Positions 15,681-23,962 are shown, counted from the first letter of the stretch. The stretch: 28,022 bases of DNA from Bacteroidales bacterium UBA5226 (GCA_002409325.1 DHUU01000007.1:1661-29682), one strand, 5' to 3'. A program made the numbers and translations. Notes: generated from the letters alone by a model not told the origin.

Positions 15681-16445
15681 CTAATATACAAAAACAATCT
15701 CATTCAGCGCTACCCATCCCTGGCGCCCATCCTCCAGTTCTATCCGTGCCCAGTCTCCCATTTGTTCCAGCACACGCAGGCGGGTCCCTTCGTGAATTAC
15801 CAGCAGGTCCTTTCCCTGTGTCCCGGGTGCAGACCGGACAGAACTGACGGCTGCCAGCACAATGGCCAGATCTTCCCGTGTTGCCTCTTTCCTAGACTGC
15901 CAGGCAAAGACAGTGGACATAATGGCAAAAAGTAAAACTACAATGGAAAGGATAAAGGAAGCCTTGCGTAACCTCACTCCCCTTGCGAAAAGGAAAACCA
16001 GGAATAAGAAAAGTGCCAGTACCAGCAGGCCGATGGAAATTGCAGCCCATATGCCGGAAGACAATATCTGGTGGCTTTTGCGTATCCATTCCGTCACAAA
16101 AAATGTCGGTACGGGTTCTATCCTGTCAATGCATTGTTCCCTTGCCACCTGCAGGTTGTAGATGATATCGGGATTGTTGGGTTCCAGGCGCAGGGCTTTT
16201 TCATAATAGAGAATGGCATAGGCAATGTAACGCATCTTAAAATAAGTATTGCCGATGTTGTAATACAAGTCGGGAGATTCCTTTCCGGAACCTTCTATCT
16301 TTAGGTAGTTCTCCAGTGCCTCCTGATATTGGGCATTGGCATAATGGGCGTTGGCATCATTCCACAGGCTGTCTGGCACATCCTGTGCTCCTGCTTCCAG
16401 AGATGCGGAAAAACATATAGTAATCAACAGAATTATCCTTTTCAT
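15681..16445 (-). CDS. batE: BatE-like TPR and SH3-domain membrane protein
   Basis: Last gene of the aerotolerance (Bat) set. The 254-residue product has a signal peptide (cleavage near AGA-Q, residue 20), TPR repeats at about 24-100 (YYNIGNTYFK, YYEKALRLEPNNPDIIYNL), two membrane helices (about 131-155 and 162-182) and a C-terminal bacterial SH3 domain (about 193-253, ending GWVALNEIVFV). This architecture is that of BatE. The start overlaps the batD stop by 4 bp. TPR and SH3 domains suggest a scaffold on the periplasmic side. Bat proteins have been linked to oxygen or oxidative stress tolerance in B. fragilis and Leptospira, but the biochemistry is unknown. Confidence 0.88.
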   Translation of the reverse strand: MKRIILLITICFSASLEAGAQDVPDSLWNDANAHYANAQYQEALENYLKIEGSGKESPDLYYNIGNTYFKMRYIAYAILYYEKALRLEPNNPDIIYNLQVAREQCIDRIEPVPTFFVTEWIRKSHQILSSGIWAAISIGLLVLALFLFLVFLFARGVRLRKASFILSIVVLLFAIMSTVFAWQSRKEATREDLAIVLAAVSSVRSAPGTQGKDLLVIHEGTRLRVLEQMGDWARIELEDGRQGWVALNEIVFVY

Positions 16446-18262
16446 ACCACAATCTGTTTAAGGGCTTGTTCCATCTTACTGATAGCCTCAACGGCCTTTT
16501 CAAAGATCCTTTCTTTTTCCAGCTGACCGGGATCGGGAGCATAGCGGGTAAATTCACAGGATTCAATCAGACCGGTATAATCGTTTACAAGATGAGGATC
16601 AACATTTCTGCTCAGGAGCATATCCTCAACCCGTTCACGCGAACAGTCTGCCTGCGATAAAGCCAGTTTGTCCGCAATATACCCCCACAAGGCGCGGTGC
16701 AATTCTTCGTAATATCCTTCAAAATGCTCCTGCTTCAACAACATGCCGGCCGTTTTTAAACGGGTCCGGGCCACCTTGTTGGCCCTGCTGTTGCGAACCT
16801 TTACCACGTCATTGCGGTGCGCACGTCTTTTATCGAGAAGCACATAAACGCCTGATGTTAAACCTAATATCAACAGGAGAGCAACAAAATAGGACAAGCT
16901 GCCAGTAAAATATGACCCTTTTGTCCGCCAGGACTGGACTGCCGTATTAATATAACGGATGTCATCTCCAAGGCTTTCCACAGCCCGGCGGTGTGTCCCC
17001 GCAGTCAGGGGCACTCCCGCAGGTGTTATCTGGGAACCCCTTGCCACTTTCAGTTCCAGGGGCTGGGTCCGCAAAGTCTTATAAACTCCCGCTTCTATAT
17101 CATAATAGGAAAAAGTTACCGGTTCAATGGTAAAATCCCCGTGACTTCTGGGTATAACAGGGTATTCAAATGTTTTTGATCCCGAGAAAGTTCCTCCCGT
17201 GCTCCGTGAATTGTCGGTGACTTTGGCATCATATATCTCAAAATCCGGGGGAAACTGCACAGATGGGGCTTCCAGAAGGTTGATGTTCCCTTCGCCCGAA
17301 ACAGTCACATACAATGACAGTGCATCGTGTGCACTGACTGAATCTTTTCCCAGGTTGGCTTGTAATGTGAATTTCCCCACTGCACCCGTAAAAGAAGGAG
17401 GAGCCCCTGTCGGCAGATCGTTGACCCTTACTGTAACCGCCGGTGCAATAACGCGTTTTCGCACTGTCTGGTACGAATCAAAGAATTCATCAAGCAGGGA
17501 CTGTCCCTTACGGGTATTGCTCACCTGTATCACGCATACGATCTCCGACGGATCTATCCGGATTTCTCCTGTTTGCTGGGGAAGTAAAATATAACTTCTC
17601 AGGGTCGCCACCTGGAATATTTCCCCCTCCACGTTTTCACGCTGCCACTCAATTTGCTGGGGCGCATAAACTTCCTGACTCCAGAATCCGTTGAACGTGG
17701 GGAAACGAATATCTTCTGCTCCTGCCACATTTACCCGTGTGTAGAGTTTGAGGGTGGCTGTAAGTGGTTCTCCCTTGACCACCCTGCGTTTATTGATAGC
17801 AAGCCGCAGAAAGACGTCCTTCTCTGAAATGTTTGTTTGTTCCGTAATGCTTTCTTCCTGAACAGGTCTGTCAGGAGTAGTCGTTCCCCGGATAACCTCT
17901 ATGGTTACGGGTTTGGTTTTGTAAGTAACATTATCCGATACAATTGAGGCCTCCCCAATGGTGTGTTTTCCCGGTTCTCCTGCCTCCAGGATGTAAGTGT
18001 AGCTTACAGAACGGCTTTGCGTCCTGCGCCCGTTAATGTACTCCATCCTGTTCATGGTAGAAGTGGTAGGTCCTGCCAGCACCAGGAATCCCTCTACGGA
18101 CGGGGCGCTGAAAGACTCGTGAGGAAGGTCTGTTGCCGTAAACACCAGGCGGAACCTTTCTCCGGAAGCTACCACATTGGGGACCTCAATGGTAAACTGA
18201 CCCTGTGCGTTTGCCTGCACAAGGCTTAAAGCGGCCAGTATTAACAGAATTGTTCTTTTCAT
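16442..18262 (-). CDS. batD: BatD-like membrane-anchored periplasmic protein
   Basis: A 606-residue protein with an N-terminal signal peptide (cleavage near ANA-Q, residue 19) and a long periplasmic region of beta-rich, immunoglobulin-like repeats. One membrane helix lies at about 452-476 (SYFVALLLILGLTSGVYVLL), followed by a basic, helical cytoplasmic tail of about 129 residues. This is the BatD (oxygen tolerance) layout. Motifs such as SVSYTYILEAGEPGKHTI and FEYPVIPRSHGDFTIEP are typical of the family. It lies 15 bp after batB-batC and overlaps batE by 4 bp. It probably bridges the VWA proteins and other envelope parts; this is inferred from architecture and neighbours. Confidence 0.9.
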   Translation of the reverse strand: MKRTILLILAALSLVQANAQGQFTIEVPNVVASGERFRLVFTATDLPHESFSAPSVEGFLVLAGPTTSTMNRMEYINGRRTQSRSVSYTYILEAGEPGKHTIGEASIVSDNVTYKTKPVTIEVIRGTTTPDRPVQEESITEQTNISEKDVFLRLAINKRRVVKGEPLTATLKLYTRVNVAGAEDIRFPTFNGFWSQEVYAPQQIEWQRENVEGEIFQVATLRSYILLPQQTGEIRIDPSEIVCVIQVSNTRKGQSLLDEFFDSYQTVRKRVIAPAVTVRVNDLPTGAPPSFTGAVGKFTLQANLGKDSVSAHDALSLYVTVSGEGNINLLEAPSVQFPPDFEIYDAKVTDNSRSTGGTFSGSKTFEYPVIPRSHGDFTIEPVTFSYYDIEAGVYKTLRTQPLELKVARGSQITPAGVPLTAGTHRRAVESLGDDIRYINTAVQSWRTKGSYFTGSLSYFVALLLILGLTSGVYVLLDKRRAHRNDVVKVRNSRANKVARTRLKTAGMLLKQEHFEGYYEELHRALWGYIADKLALSQADCSRERVEDMLLSRNVDPHLVNDYTGLIESCEFTRYAPDPGQLEKERIFEKAVEAISKMEQALKQIVV

Positions 18263-18277
18263 ATATATTCTGTGCTT

Positions 18278-19996
18278 TTACCAGTTTTTACCTGTCCGGA
18301 CAGGCACTGCAGCCCGGGCTTTTTCTTTGTTCACTTTTTCCTGCGTCTCACGCTCTTTCTGCTGTAATGCTTCCAGCATCTGCTGAGCGGCCTGGGGGCT
18401 AATTTTTGGAGGTGTTCCCTGATCCTGCTTGTCCTGATTCTGGTCCTGCTGGTCCTTGTCCTGGTCCTGCTTGTCCTGATTCTGGTCCTGCTGGTCCTTG
18501 TCCTGATTCTGCTGGTCCTGATCCTGATTGTCCTGTTGCTGCTGTTGCTGTTCCTGTTGGTCTTTCAGCATTTTCTGCGCATAGGCCAGGTTGGTCTTTG
18601 TTTCCATATCCGCGGGCCGTATCCGCAAAGCGTTTTTATATGCTTCAATACTTTCTGCATATTGTTTGGCAGACAGCTGAAAGTTCCCGGAATTGTGCCA
18701 GGCATCGGCCTTTTTTTCCGGGATGTGCAAAGAGTCAGGGACAGTGGCCATAGTAGCAGTAGCCTGCTGGTAATCTCCGCCCAGGTGCATGGTGTTGGCC
18801 AGGTTATACCTGGCCCTGAGGGAGGTTGAATCCTTAGCCACCGCCCTGTGGTAATCCAGCAATGCTTTCTCCAGGTTTCCCCTGCGAAACGCTCTGTTAC
18901 CCGCACGGATGTCTTTTTTATCGGCCTGGGCCGAGGCTGTAAGCGACAGTGCCGTTAAAAAAACAAAGACTACCGCTGTTTTTGAAAAGATGTCAAAACT
19001 TTTAAAGCGACGTCCTTTTCTTTCTCCTATCATGGTTTCCAGAATAAGGAAAAAGAATGCGATCCCAAAAAAGTACATATACTGTTCATTGAAATCCTCA
19101 AAAACCACCGCCTGGAATTCCTGCTGATCCATCTGGCGCACCGAATCTACGATTCCCTGAAGGCCAAAATCGGAATTCCCAGCCCTGACATAAACACCTC
19201 CCCCTGCCCGGACCACATTCATTAATGTTTCTTCGTCAAGTTTTGTAACTACGGTATTGCCCTCCTCGTCCTTGAGCAAGCCACCGCCGGGCATGGGAAT
19301 TGGCTTTCCGAATTCCGAACCTATCCCTATGCAATGAACCTGGATTCCCTGGCTGGCTGCCTCAGTGGCAGCGGCCACCGCATCATCTTCGTGGTTTTCT
19401 CCGTCCGTGATCAGGATCAGCGCCCTGCTTCCCGGGGTGTCCAGGCTAAAGCTCCTGATCCCTGTCAGGATGGCCTGACCAAGGGCCGTTCCCTGGCGCG
19501 GCACGGAGCCTGAATTTATGGTATTGAGGAAAAGTTTGGCGCTTACGTAATCCGTTGTAACCGGAAGTTGCACAAAGGCATCCCCGGCAAAAACGATCAG
19601 TCCTATCCTGTCACGGCCCAGGTTGTCTGCCAGGCGTGAAACAGCCAGCTTGGCCCGTTCCAGCCGGTTGGGAGAGTAGTCCTCGGCCAGCATGGAATTG
19701 GATACATCCAAAGCTATAATGATTTCCACACCTGTGCGTTTCATCTCCTTAACGCGGGCCCCGGTACGGGGACGCGACAGCCCCAGGGCAAAGAAAAAAA
19801 TCCCTGCACAAAAGAGACCCATCTTGATCCAGCCCCTGCGGCGCGATACCGATGGCATAAGCTGCCTGAGCAATTCCGGATCCCCGTACCGTCTGAGCAT
19901 CTTCCGGCCGTGCCTTCGGTAAAGACCATATACAAGCAACAGCAGCGGAATAGCCGCTATGATCCATAAATACTGAACTTGAGCCAATTGTATCAT
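18278..19996 (-). CDS. batB-batC: Fused BatB-BatC: VWA membrane protein joined to a TPR protein
   Basis: A single 572-codon frame holds two proteins that are separate in the classic B. fragilis bat operon. Residues 1-330 are BatB: helices at about 9-26 and 58-73, a von Willebrand A domain with MIDAS DVSNS (97-101) and TDGEN (197-201), and a C-terminal helix at about 307-321. Residues 358-572 are BatC: TPR repeats to about 475, then a Gln/Asp/Asn-rich stretch (480-527) and a charged helix. Between them, residues 337-357 look like a signal peptide ending in ASA-Q. An internal ATG (codon 322, bases 19033-19031) would give BatC its own start with a normal signal sequence. Topology by positive charge puts both VWA and TPR domains in the periplasm. 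No stop or frameshift interrupts the seam. Confidence 0.88.
   Translation of the reverse strand: MIQLAQVQYLWIIAAIPLLLLVYGLYRRHGRKMLRRYGDPELLRQLMPSVSRRRGWIKMGLFCAGIFFFALGLSRPRTGARVKEMKRTGVEIIIALDVSNSMLAEDYSPNRLERAKLAVSRLADNLGRDRIGLIVFAGDAFVQLPVTTDYVSAKLFLNTINSGSVPRQGTALGQAILTGIRSFSLDTPGSRALILITDGENHEDDAVAAATEAASQGIQVHCIGIGSEFGKPIPMPGGGLLKDEEGNTVVTKLDEETLMNVVRAGGGVYVRAGNSDFGLQGIVDSVRQMDQQEFQAVVFEDFNEQYMYFFGIAFFFLILETMIGERKGRRFKSFDIFSKTAVVFVFLTALSLTASAQADKKDIRAGNRAFRRGNLEKALLDYHRAVAKDSTSLRARYNLANTMHLGGDYQQATATMATVPDSLHIPEKKADAWHNSGNFQLSAKQYAESIEAYKNALRIRPADMETKTNLAYAQKMLKDQQEQQQQQQDNQDQDQQNQDKDQQDQNQDKQDQDKDQQDQNQDKQDQGTPPKISPQAAQQMLEALQQKERETQEKVNKEKARAAVPVRTGKNW
18419..18502 (-). repeat. Two tandem 42-bp units encoding DKDQQDQNQDKQDQ
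   Basis: Copy one is 18419-18460 and copy two 18461-18502; they differ at one base (41 of 42 identical) and encode the same 14 residues twice. Flanking DNA to about 18560 continues as related CCTG/GTCCTG and CTG-rich units, so the whole 18419-18560 stretch is a low-complexity array that could change length by slippage in steps of whole codons. Confidence 0.9.
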
Positions 19997-20002
19997 ATAT
20001 CT

Positions 20003-20992
20003 CTAGGGTATTCTTCTCAATACAATCCAACGTATAATAAATTCCAGCGCCAGTGCGAATAAAGCTATCAGGGCAAAATTCATGAACAATTCTCTGTACA
20101 CAGGAAATGAATCCACCAGGGTCCTGCTTTTTTCCATCTGGTTAATCTGGCTGTAGATAGACATCAGTTTGGTATTGTCCGTGGCACGGAAATATTCACC
20201 TCCGGTGATTTGGGCAATCTGTTTGAGCAAATCCTCGTCAATTTCTACCGGTATCTGCTGTATCTGAACCCCATAGGGCGTCATTACCGGGTAGGGAGCC
20301 ATCCCGTGTGCCCCTACCCCAATGGTATAAACACGTACACCATAAGTGCGTGCTATTTCGGCCGCGGTAAGCGGTGTTACTTCCCCCCGGTTGTTTACCC
20401 CGTCTGTAAGCAGGATAACCACACGGCTTATGGCCTCCGAATCCCTTAACCGGGCCACGGCTGTTGCCAGTCCGTTCCCAATGGCCGTACCGTCCTCTAT
20501 CAGGCCGGTCTGGATCTCCTTCATCATATTGATGAGCGTGATACGGTCTGTTGTCAGGGGACACTGCGTAAACGATTCACCGGCAAAAACAGCAATACCA
20601 ATCCGGTCTGCCGGACGTTCTGCAATAAATTGAATAGCTATGTCCTTTGCGGCTGCAATCCTGTCTGGTTTGAAATCACGGGCCAGCATAGACGTGGAAA
20701 CGTCCATGGCAAGTATGATATCAATCCCCTCTGTAACTGTTGTCTCATAATCCGAGGATGAGCGCGGCCTGGACATGGCCACGATCAGGGCAGCCAGGGC
20801 TATGGTTCTCAGGACAAAGGGCACATGATACAACATCCTCTTGTATGAAATCTTTTCTTTTTCAAAAGGTTGCAGAGATGAAACCTGGAGCGGGGGATCT
20901 TGCTTCCCCTTCAGTTGCCTGTATATGTACCACGCTGCCAGAGGAACCAGCAGTAGCAATAAGAAAAGGAGTTTGGGGTATTCAAAAAACAT
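20003..20992 (-). CDS. batA: BatA-like VWA-domain membrane protein
   Basis: A 329-residue protein with the standard BatA layout: two N-terminal helices (about 7-23 and 57-72), a von Willebrand A domain and a C-terminal helix (about 304-322). The metal-ion-dependent adhesion site DVSTS is at residues 97-101, followed by conserved GIAVFAGESF and LLTDGVNNRGE. It is a paralogue of the BatB half downstream, with the same spacing to MIDAS. VWA proteins paired with MoxR ATPases are thought to take part in assembly or metal insertion of partner proteins; the partner here is unknown. It lies 6 bp from each neighbour and is clearly part of the moxR-bat operon. Confidence 0.93.
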   Translation of the reverse strand: MFFEYPKLLFLLLLLVPLAAWYIYRQLKGKQDPPLQVSSLQPFEKEKISYKRMLYHVPFVLRTIALAALIVAMSRPRSSSDYETTVTEGIDIILAMDVSTSMLARDFKPDRIAAAKDIAIQFIAERPADRIGIAVFAGESFTQCPLTTDRITLINMMKEIQTGLIEDGTAIGNGLATAVARLRDSEAISRVVILLTDGVNNRGEVTPLTAAEIARTYGVRVYTIGVGAHGMAPYPVMTPYGVQIQQIPVEIDEDLLKQIAQITGGEYFRATDNTKLMSIYSQINQMEKSRTLVDSFPVYRELFMNFALIALFALALEFIIRWIVLRRIP

Positions 20993-20998
20993 AACAGG

Positions 20999-22018
20999 TC
21001 ATCTTATTTTTTCTTCTTTTTCTTCTTCATCCGGAGCTGTTTCTGTAACAAATCGTATGGCCTGACGCACGGATTCTTCGTTTTCACTGTCAGAAGGTGT
21101 GTATTTGGCAAATTTTGCCAGATCACCCTTACTGAGCATTTCGCCGAGCTCCCCAATGATCTTGTCTGTAAGCAGGGGGTCTTCAGATTCCATCTGGTGC
21201 AGGGCAGCCATCATCTGGGTCGAAGTTTTTTCCATGGCCTGTATCCTCCATCGGTCCCTGAGGTAAACCCGGATGGTGTCTGTTAGAAGGGTATAGTAAG
21301 GTTTTGCTTTCTGTTTTTTCCAGAGTTCCCGTGTCCTGATATCTTCAAGCACTTTGAGGGCGGCAATGTGGGGCGGGTCCTTGGGCCTTCCTGGGCCGAA
21401 GAGGGGCAGATGATTCCTGCGCCGCCTTATAATCATATTGACCAAAAATACCAGAGCGGCCAGCAATACCACAATGCCTGCCAGGGTTAGTATTTCTCCC
21501 TTTGTGATGGGATAACGCATCTGGGGTTTTAGTCCGTATGGTTCAAAAGAGGTTGTGTCTACCGGTATAGTGTTAACGGTTAAAAGGGGTCCTTTAAACC
21601 ATATGGTGTCCCTTGTCCCGTCCTGCCCTACCAGGCACAGCGGCACGGGAGGCAACTGATAGCTGCCGCTGTCAAAAGAGGTCAGTAGAATGCGTGCCCG
21701 GATGCTTTCCAGGTGCTTTTTTCTGATAACAGAATCGAGCAACACGCCGGACAAGGCTTCCACTTGCTCTGTAAGCTTATAGGGAAGAGGGGAAAAAACA
21801 GGTATCTCTATCTGCCTGCCGTTCCATATTCCTGCGGGCAGTGTCATGTCCCACCAGATCTGGTCACCAATCAGGATACTGTCCTTTTCCAGAACCGACT
21901 CCTGCACAGGGCCTGACGGCAGTTCTCTTGTATCGGCAACCTGCTGTGCTCGTGACACACAAGACGCCAGAACCATCCACACAAAGAAAAAGCATTGCAA
22001 TATGAATCCTTTCATCAT
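20999..22018 (-). CDS. Bat-operon single-pass membrane protein of unknown function
   Basis: A 339-residue protein between the DUF58 and batA genes, a slot often filled by a DUF4381-type protein in other phyla; this one is longer and I do not recognise a named domain. The N-terminus is a signal sequence that can be read as a lipoprotein signal (LASC, Cys20) or a normal one (SRA-QQ, cut after residue 24). A periplasmic region of about 150 residues follows, then one helix at about 176-197, RRRR on the cytoplasmic side, and a helical, acidic C-terminal domain. A single-spanning chain with a lipidated N-terminus would be unusual. Two adjacent ATGs (22018 and 22015) are possible; the first overlaps the DUF58 stop by one base. 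Confidence 0.82.
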   Translation of the reverse strand: MMKGFILQCFFFVWMVLASCVSRAQQVADTRELPSGPVQESVLEKDSILIGDQIWWDMTLPAGIWNGRQIEIPVFSPLPYKLTEQVEALSGVLLDSVIRKKHLESIRARILLTSFDSGSYQLPPVPLCLVGQDGTRDTIWFKGPLLTVNTIPVDTTSFEPYGLKPQMRYPITKGEILTLAGIVVLLAALVFLVNMIIRRRRNHLPLFGPGRPKDPPHIAALKVLEDIRTRELWKKQKAKPYYTLLTDTIRVYLRDRWRIQAMEKTSTQMMAALHQMESEDPLLTDKIIGELGEMLSKGDLAKFAKYTPSDSENEESVRQAIRFVTETAPDEEEKEEKIR

Positions 22019-22899
22019 TACGCCCTTTTTTTAAACAGGCGGATCAGGGGCTCCACGTAGTCCTGATCCGTTGCAATCCTGACATGATCTACCTGGTATT
22101 TGTTCAGGATGGTCCGGATACGCCCTTGGCTGTTGTGGTACCACCTGGCATAATTGTCCCGCACCCTGCTGCCCGAGGTGTCTATCCATTGTTCCCGGTT
22201 TGTCTCGGCATCCATCATACGGACCAGTCCCACATTGGGCAACTCGGTTTCGCGGTGATCGTAAATCTGTATGGCTGCCAGATCGTGCTTGTTGACGGCA
22301 ATCTTGAGTGCCTCTTCAAAGCGGGGCTGTTCTTTATTGTCCAGGTCCATCAGGTCTGACAAAAGAAAAGCAGTGCAGCGCTTTTTAATGGCATTGGTGA
22401 GAAAACGCAGAGCTTCAGAAATATTGGTCTGACGGCTTACGGGCTCAAATTCAAGCATTTCACGAATGATATGAAGCAGGTGAGAGCGTCCCTTTTTAGG
22501 GGGAATGAATTTTTCCACCCTGTCACTGAAGAACATCGCACCTACCTTATCGTTGTTGATAGAGGCCGAGAAACTGAGGATGGCGGCTACCTCGGCCAGC
22601 AATTCCTTTTTCAGTTTCTTTTGTGTTCCAAACCATCTGGAACCGCTCACATCTATGAGCAACACCATGGTTAATTCGCGTTCTTCCTCAAAAACCTTGA
22701 TATACGGGGCATTCATCCTGGCTGTAACGTTCCAGTCCATGTCCCTGATATCGTCGCCAAACTGGTATTCACGCACCTCGCTGAAGGCTATACCGCGGCC
22801 TTTGAAAGCCGAGTGGTACTGGCCGGCAAAGATCTGGTGCGACAGACCCCTGGACTTGATTTCAATCTTACGGACATTTTTGAGCAAATTTTCTGACAT
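22018..22899 (-). CDS. DUF58 protein (MoxR-associated, VWA-like)
   Basis: A 293-residue cytoplasmic protein, identified by the DUF58 signature EYQFGDDIRDMDW (44-56) preceded by GRGIAFSEVR. A VWA-like fold follows, with a MIDAS-like DVSGS at 83-87 and LLSDLMDLD further on. DUF58 proteins almost always sit beside MoxR ATPases and are considered their partners. The gene begins 9 bp after moxR and ends in TAATG, sharing one base with the next start. No membrane segment is visible in this short form; longer relatives carry N-terminal helices. The function is likely as an adaptor between MoxR and the Bat membrane proteins, which is inference from context. Confidence 0.92.
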   Translation of the reverse strand: MSENLLKNVRKIEIKSRGLSHQIFAGQYHSAFKGRGIAFSEVREYQFGDDIRDMDWNVTARMNAPYIKVFEEERELTMVLLIDVSGSRWFGTQKKLKKELLAEVAAILSFSASINNDKVGAMFFSDRVEKFIPPKKGRSHLLHIIREMLEFEPVSRQTNISEALRFLTNAIKKRCTAFLLSDLMDLDNKEQPRFEEALKIAVNKHDLAAIQIYDHRETELPNVGLVRMMDAETNREQWIDTSGSRVRDNYARWYHNSQGRIRTILNKYQVDHVRIATDQDYVEPLIRLFKKRA

Positions 22900-22908
22900 A
22901 ATCTGCTA

Positions 22909-23901
22909 TTAAGGGACTTCAACAGCATTGATTATTGAAGTGATGATGTTTTCTGTTATGATGTTTTCGGCCTCGGCCTCATAAGTCAATCCAATCCTGT
23001 GGCGAAGGACTTCGTATGCCACTGCTCGGACATCTTCTGGGATGACGTAGCCGCGGCGGCGGATAAAGGCATAGGCTTTGGAAGCTATGGCAAGAGAGAT
23101 GCTCGCTCGCGGCGAAGCGCCGTAGGCAATCAGGGATTTGAGATCAGGCAGGTGGTAATCCTCCGGTTTTCTTGTGGCATAGACCAGGTCTACAATATAC
23201 CGCTCAATTTTCTCGTCCATGTAAACTTCCCTGACAACTTCCCGGGCTTTCCTGATATCGGCAGGCTTGAGTACCTGAGCTGCCGTGGGAAACTCCCCGG
23301 AGTTGTTCATGCGTATGATAAGTTTTTCTTCTTCTTTTTTGGGGTAATCCACAATGACCTTGAGCATAAAGCGGTCAACCTGTGCCTCGGGCAGCGGATA
23401 TGTCCCTTCCTGTTCTATAGGGTTCTGGGTAGCCAGAACAAGGAAAGGTTCGGGCAGAGGAAATGTATGCTCTCCAATGGTAATTTGTCTTTCCTGCATG
23501 GCCTCCAGAAGTGCCGACTGTACTTTTGCCGGAGAGCGGTTGATTTCATCGGCCAGAATAAAATTGGCGAAAAGGGGCCCTTTCTTTACATGGAATTCTT
23601 CTGTCCGCTGGCTGTAAATCAGGGTGCCCAACAGGTCGGCAGGCAACAGGTCGGGTGTGAATTGAATCCGGCTGAATTTTGCATCCACAACACTGGCCAG
23701 CGTTCTAATTGCCAGTGTTTTTGCCAGGCCGGGAACGCCTTCAAGCAAAATGTGTCCGTTGGCCAGAAGGCCAATAAGCAGATTTTCAACCAATTGCTTT
23801 TGCCCCACAATCACTTTGCTCATTTCCAGGGTCATAATATCCACAAAGGCACTTTCACGCTGAATTCGCTCGTTCAATTCTTTAATATTAACGGTTTCCA
23901 T
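22909..23901 (-). CDS. moxR: MoxR-family AAA+ ATPase
   Basis: A 330-residue AAA+ ATPase of the MoxR family, chaperone-like enzymes that work with VWA proteins. Walker A GVPGLAKT is at residues 55-62 and Walker B LADEINR includes Asp118 and Glu119. The family block ALLEAMQERQITIGEHTF and sensor-type ATQNPIEQEGTYPLPEAQ follow, then the C-terminal lid with GASPRASISL. It is the first gene of the 11.7-kb minus-strand block moxR to lolA. It is divergent from truA across a 61-bp gap holding a back-to-back promoter core. No signal peptide or membrane helix is present, so it acts in the cytoplasm. Confidence 0.96.
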   Translation of the reverse strand: METVNIKELNERIQRESAFVDIMTLEMSKVIVGQKQLVENLLIGLLANGHILLEGVPGLAKTLAIRTLASVVDAKFSRIQFTPDLLPADLLGTLIYSQRTEEFHVKKGPLFANFILADEINRSPAKVQSALLEAMQERQITIGEHTFPLPEPFLVLATQNPIEQEGTYPLPEAQVDRFMLKVIVDYPKKEEEKLIIRMNNSGEFPTAAQVLKPADIRKAREVVREVYMDEKIERYIVDLVYATRKPEDYHLPDLKSLIAYGASPRASISLAIASKAYAFIRRRGYVIPEDVRAVAYEVLRHRIGLTYEAEAENIITENIITSIINAVEVP

Positions 23902-23937
23902 AGATTGATATTTTTCTACGTGGTTATGGTTTTTTCA

Positions 23938-23954
23938 TATATTTGTCAAAGATA
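23938..23954. promoter_or_regulatory. Back-to-back divergent -7 boxes between moxR and truA
   Basis: The plus strand carries TATATTTG (23938-23945), ending 18 bp before the truA ATG. The minus strand carries TATCTTTG (23954-23947), giving moxR a leader of about 40 nt. Both match TAnnTTTG exactly and are separated by one base. The arrangement is nearly the same as that between the Nudix gene and pyrE. A -33 TTTG is not clear in either direction. Confidence 0.5.
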
Positions 23955-23962
23955 CATCCTTT

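Noticed and set aside
18406..18753. Plus-strand frame with Pro/Ala/Gly/Cys repeats (CPDSGPAGPCPGPA)
   Set aside because: It is the complement of the Gln/Asp-rich repeat in the BatB-BatC gene; the repeat pattern is inherited from that array.
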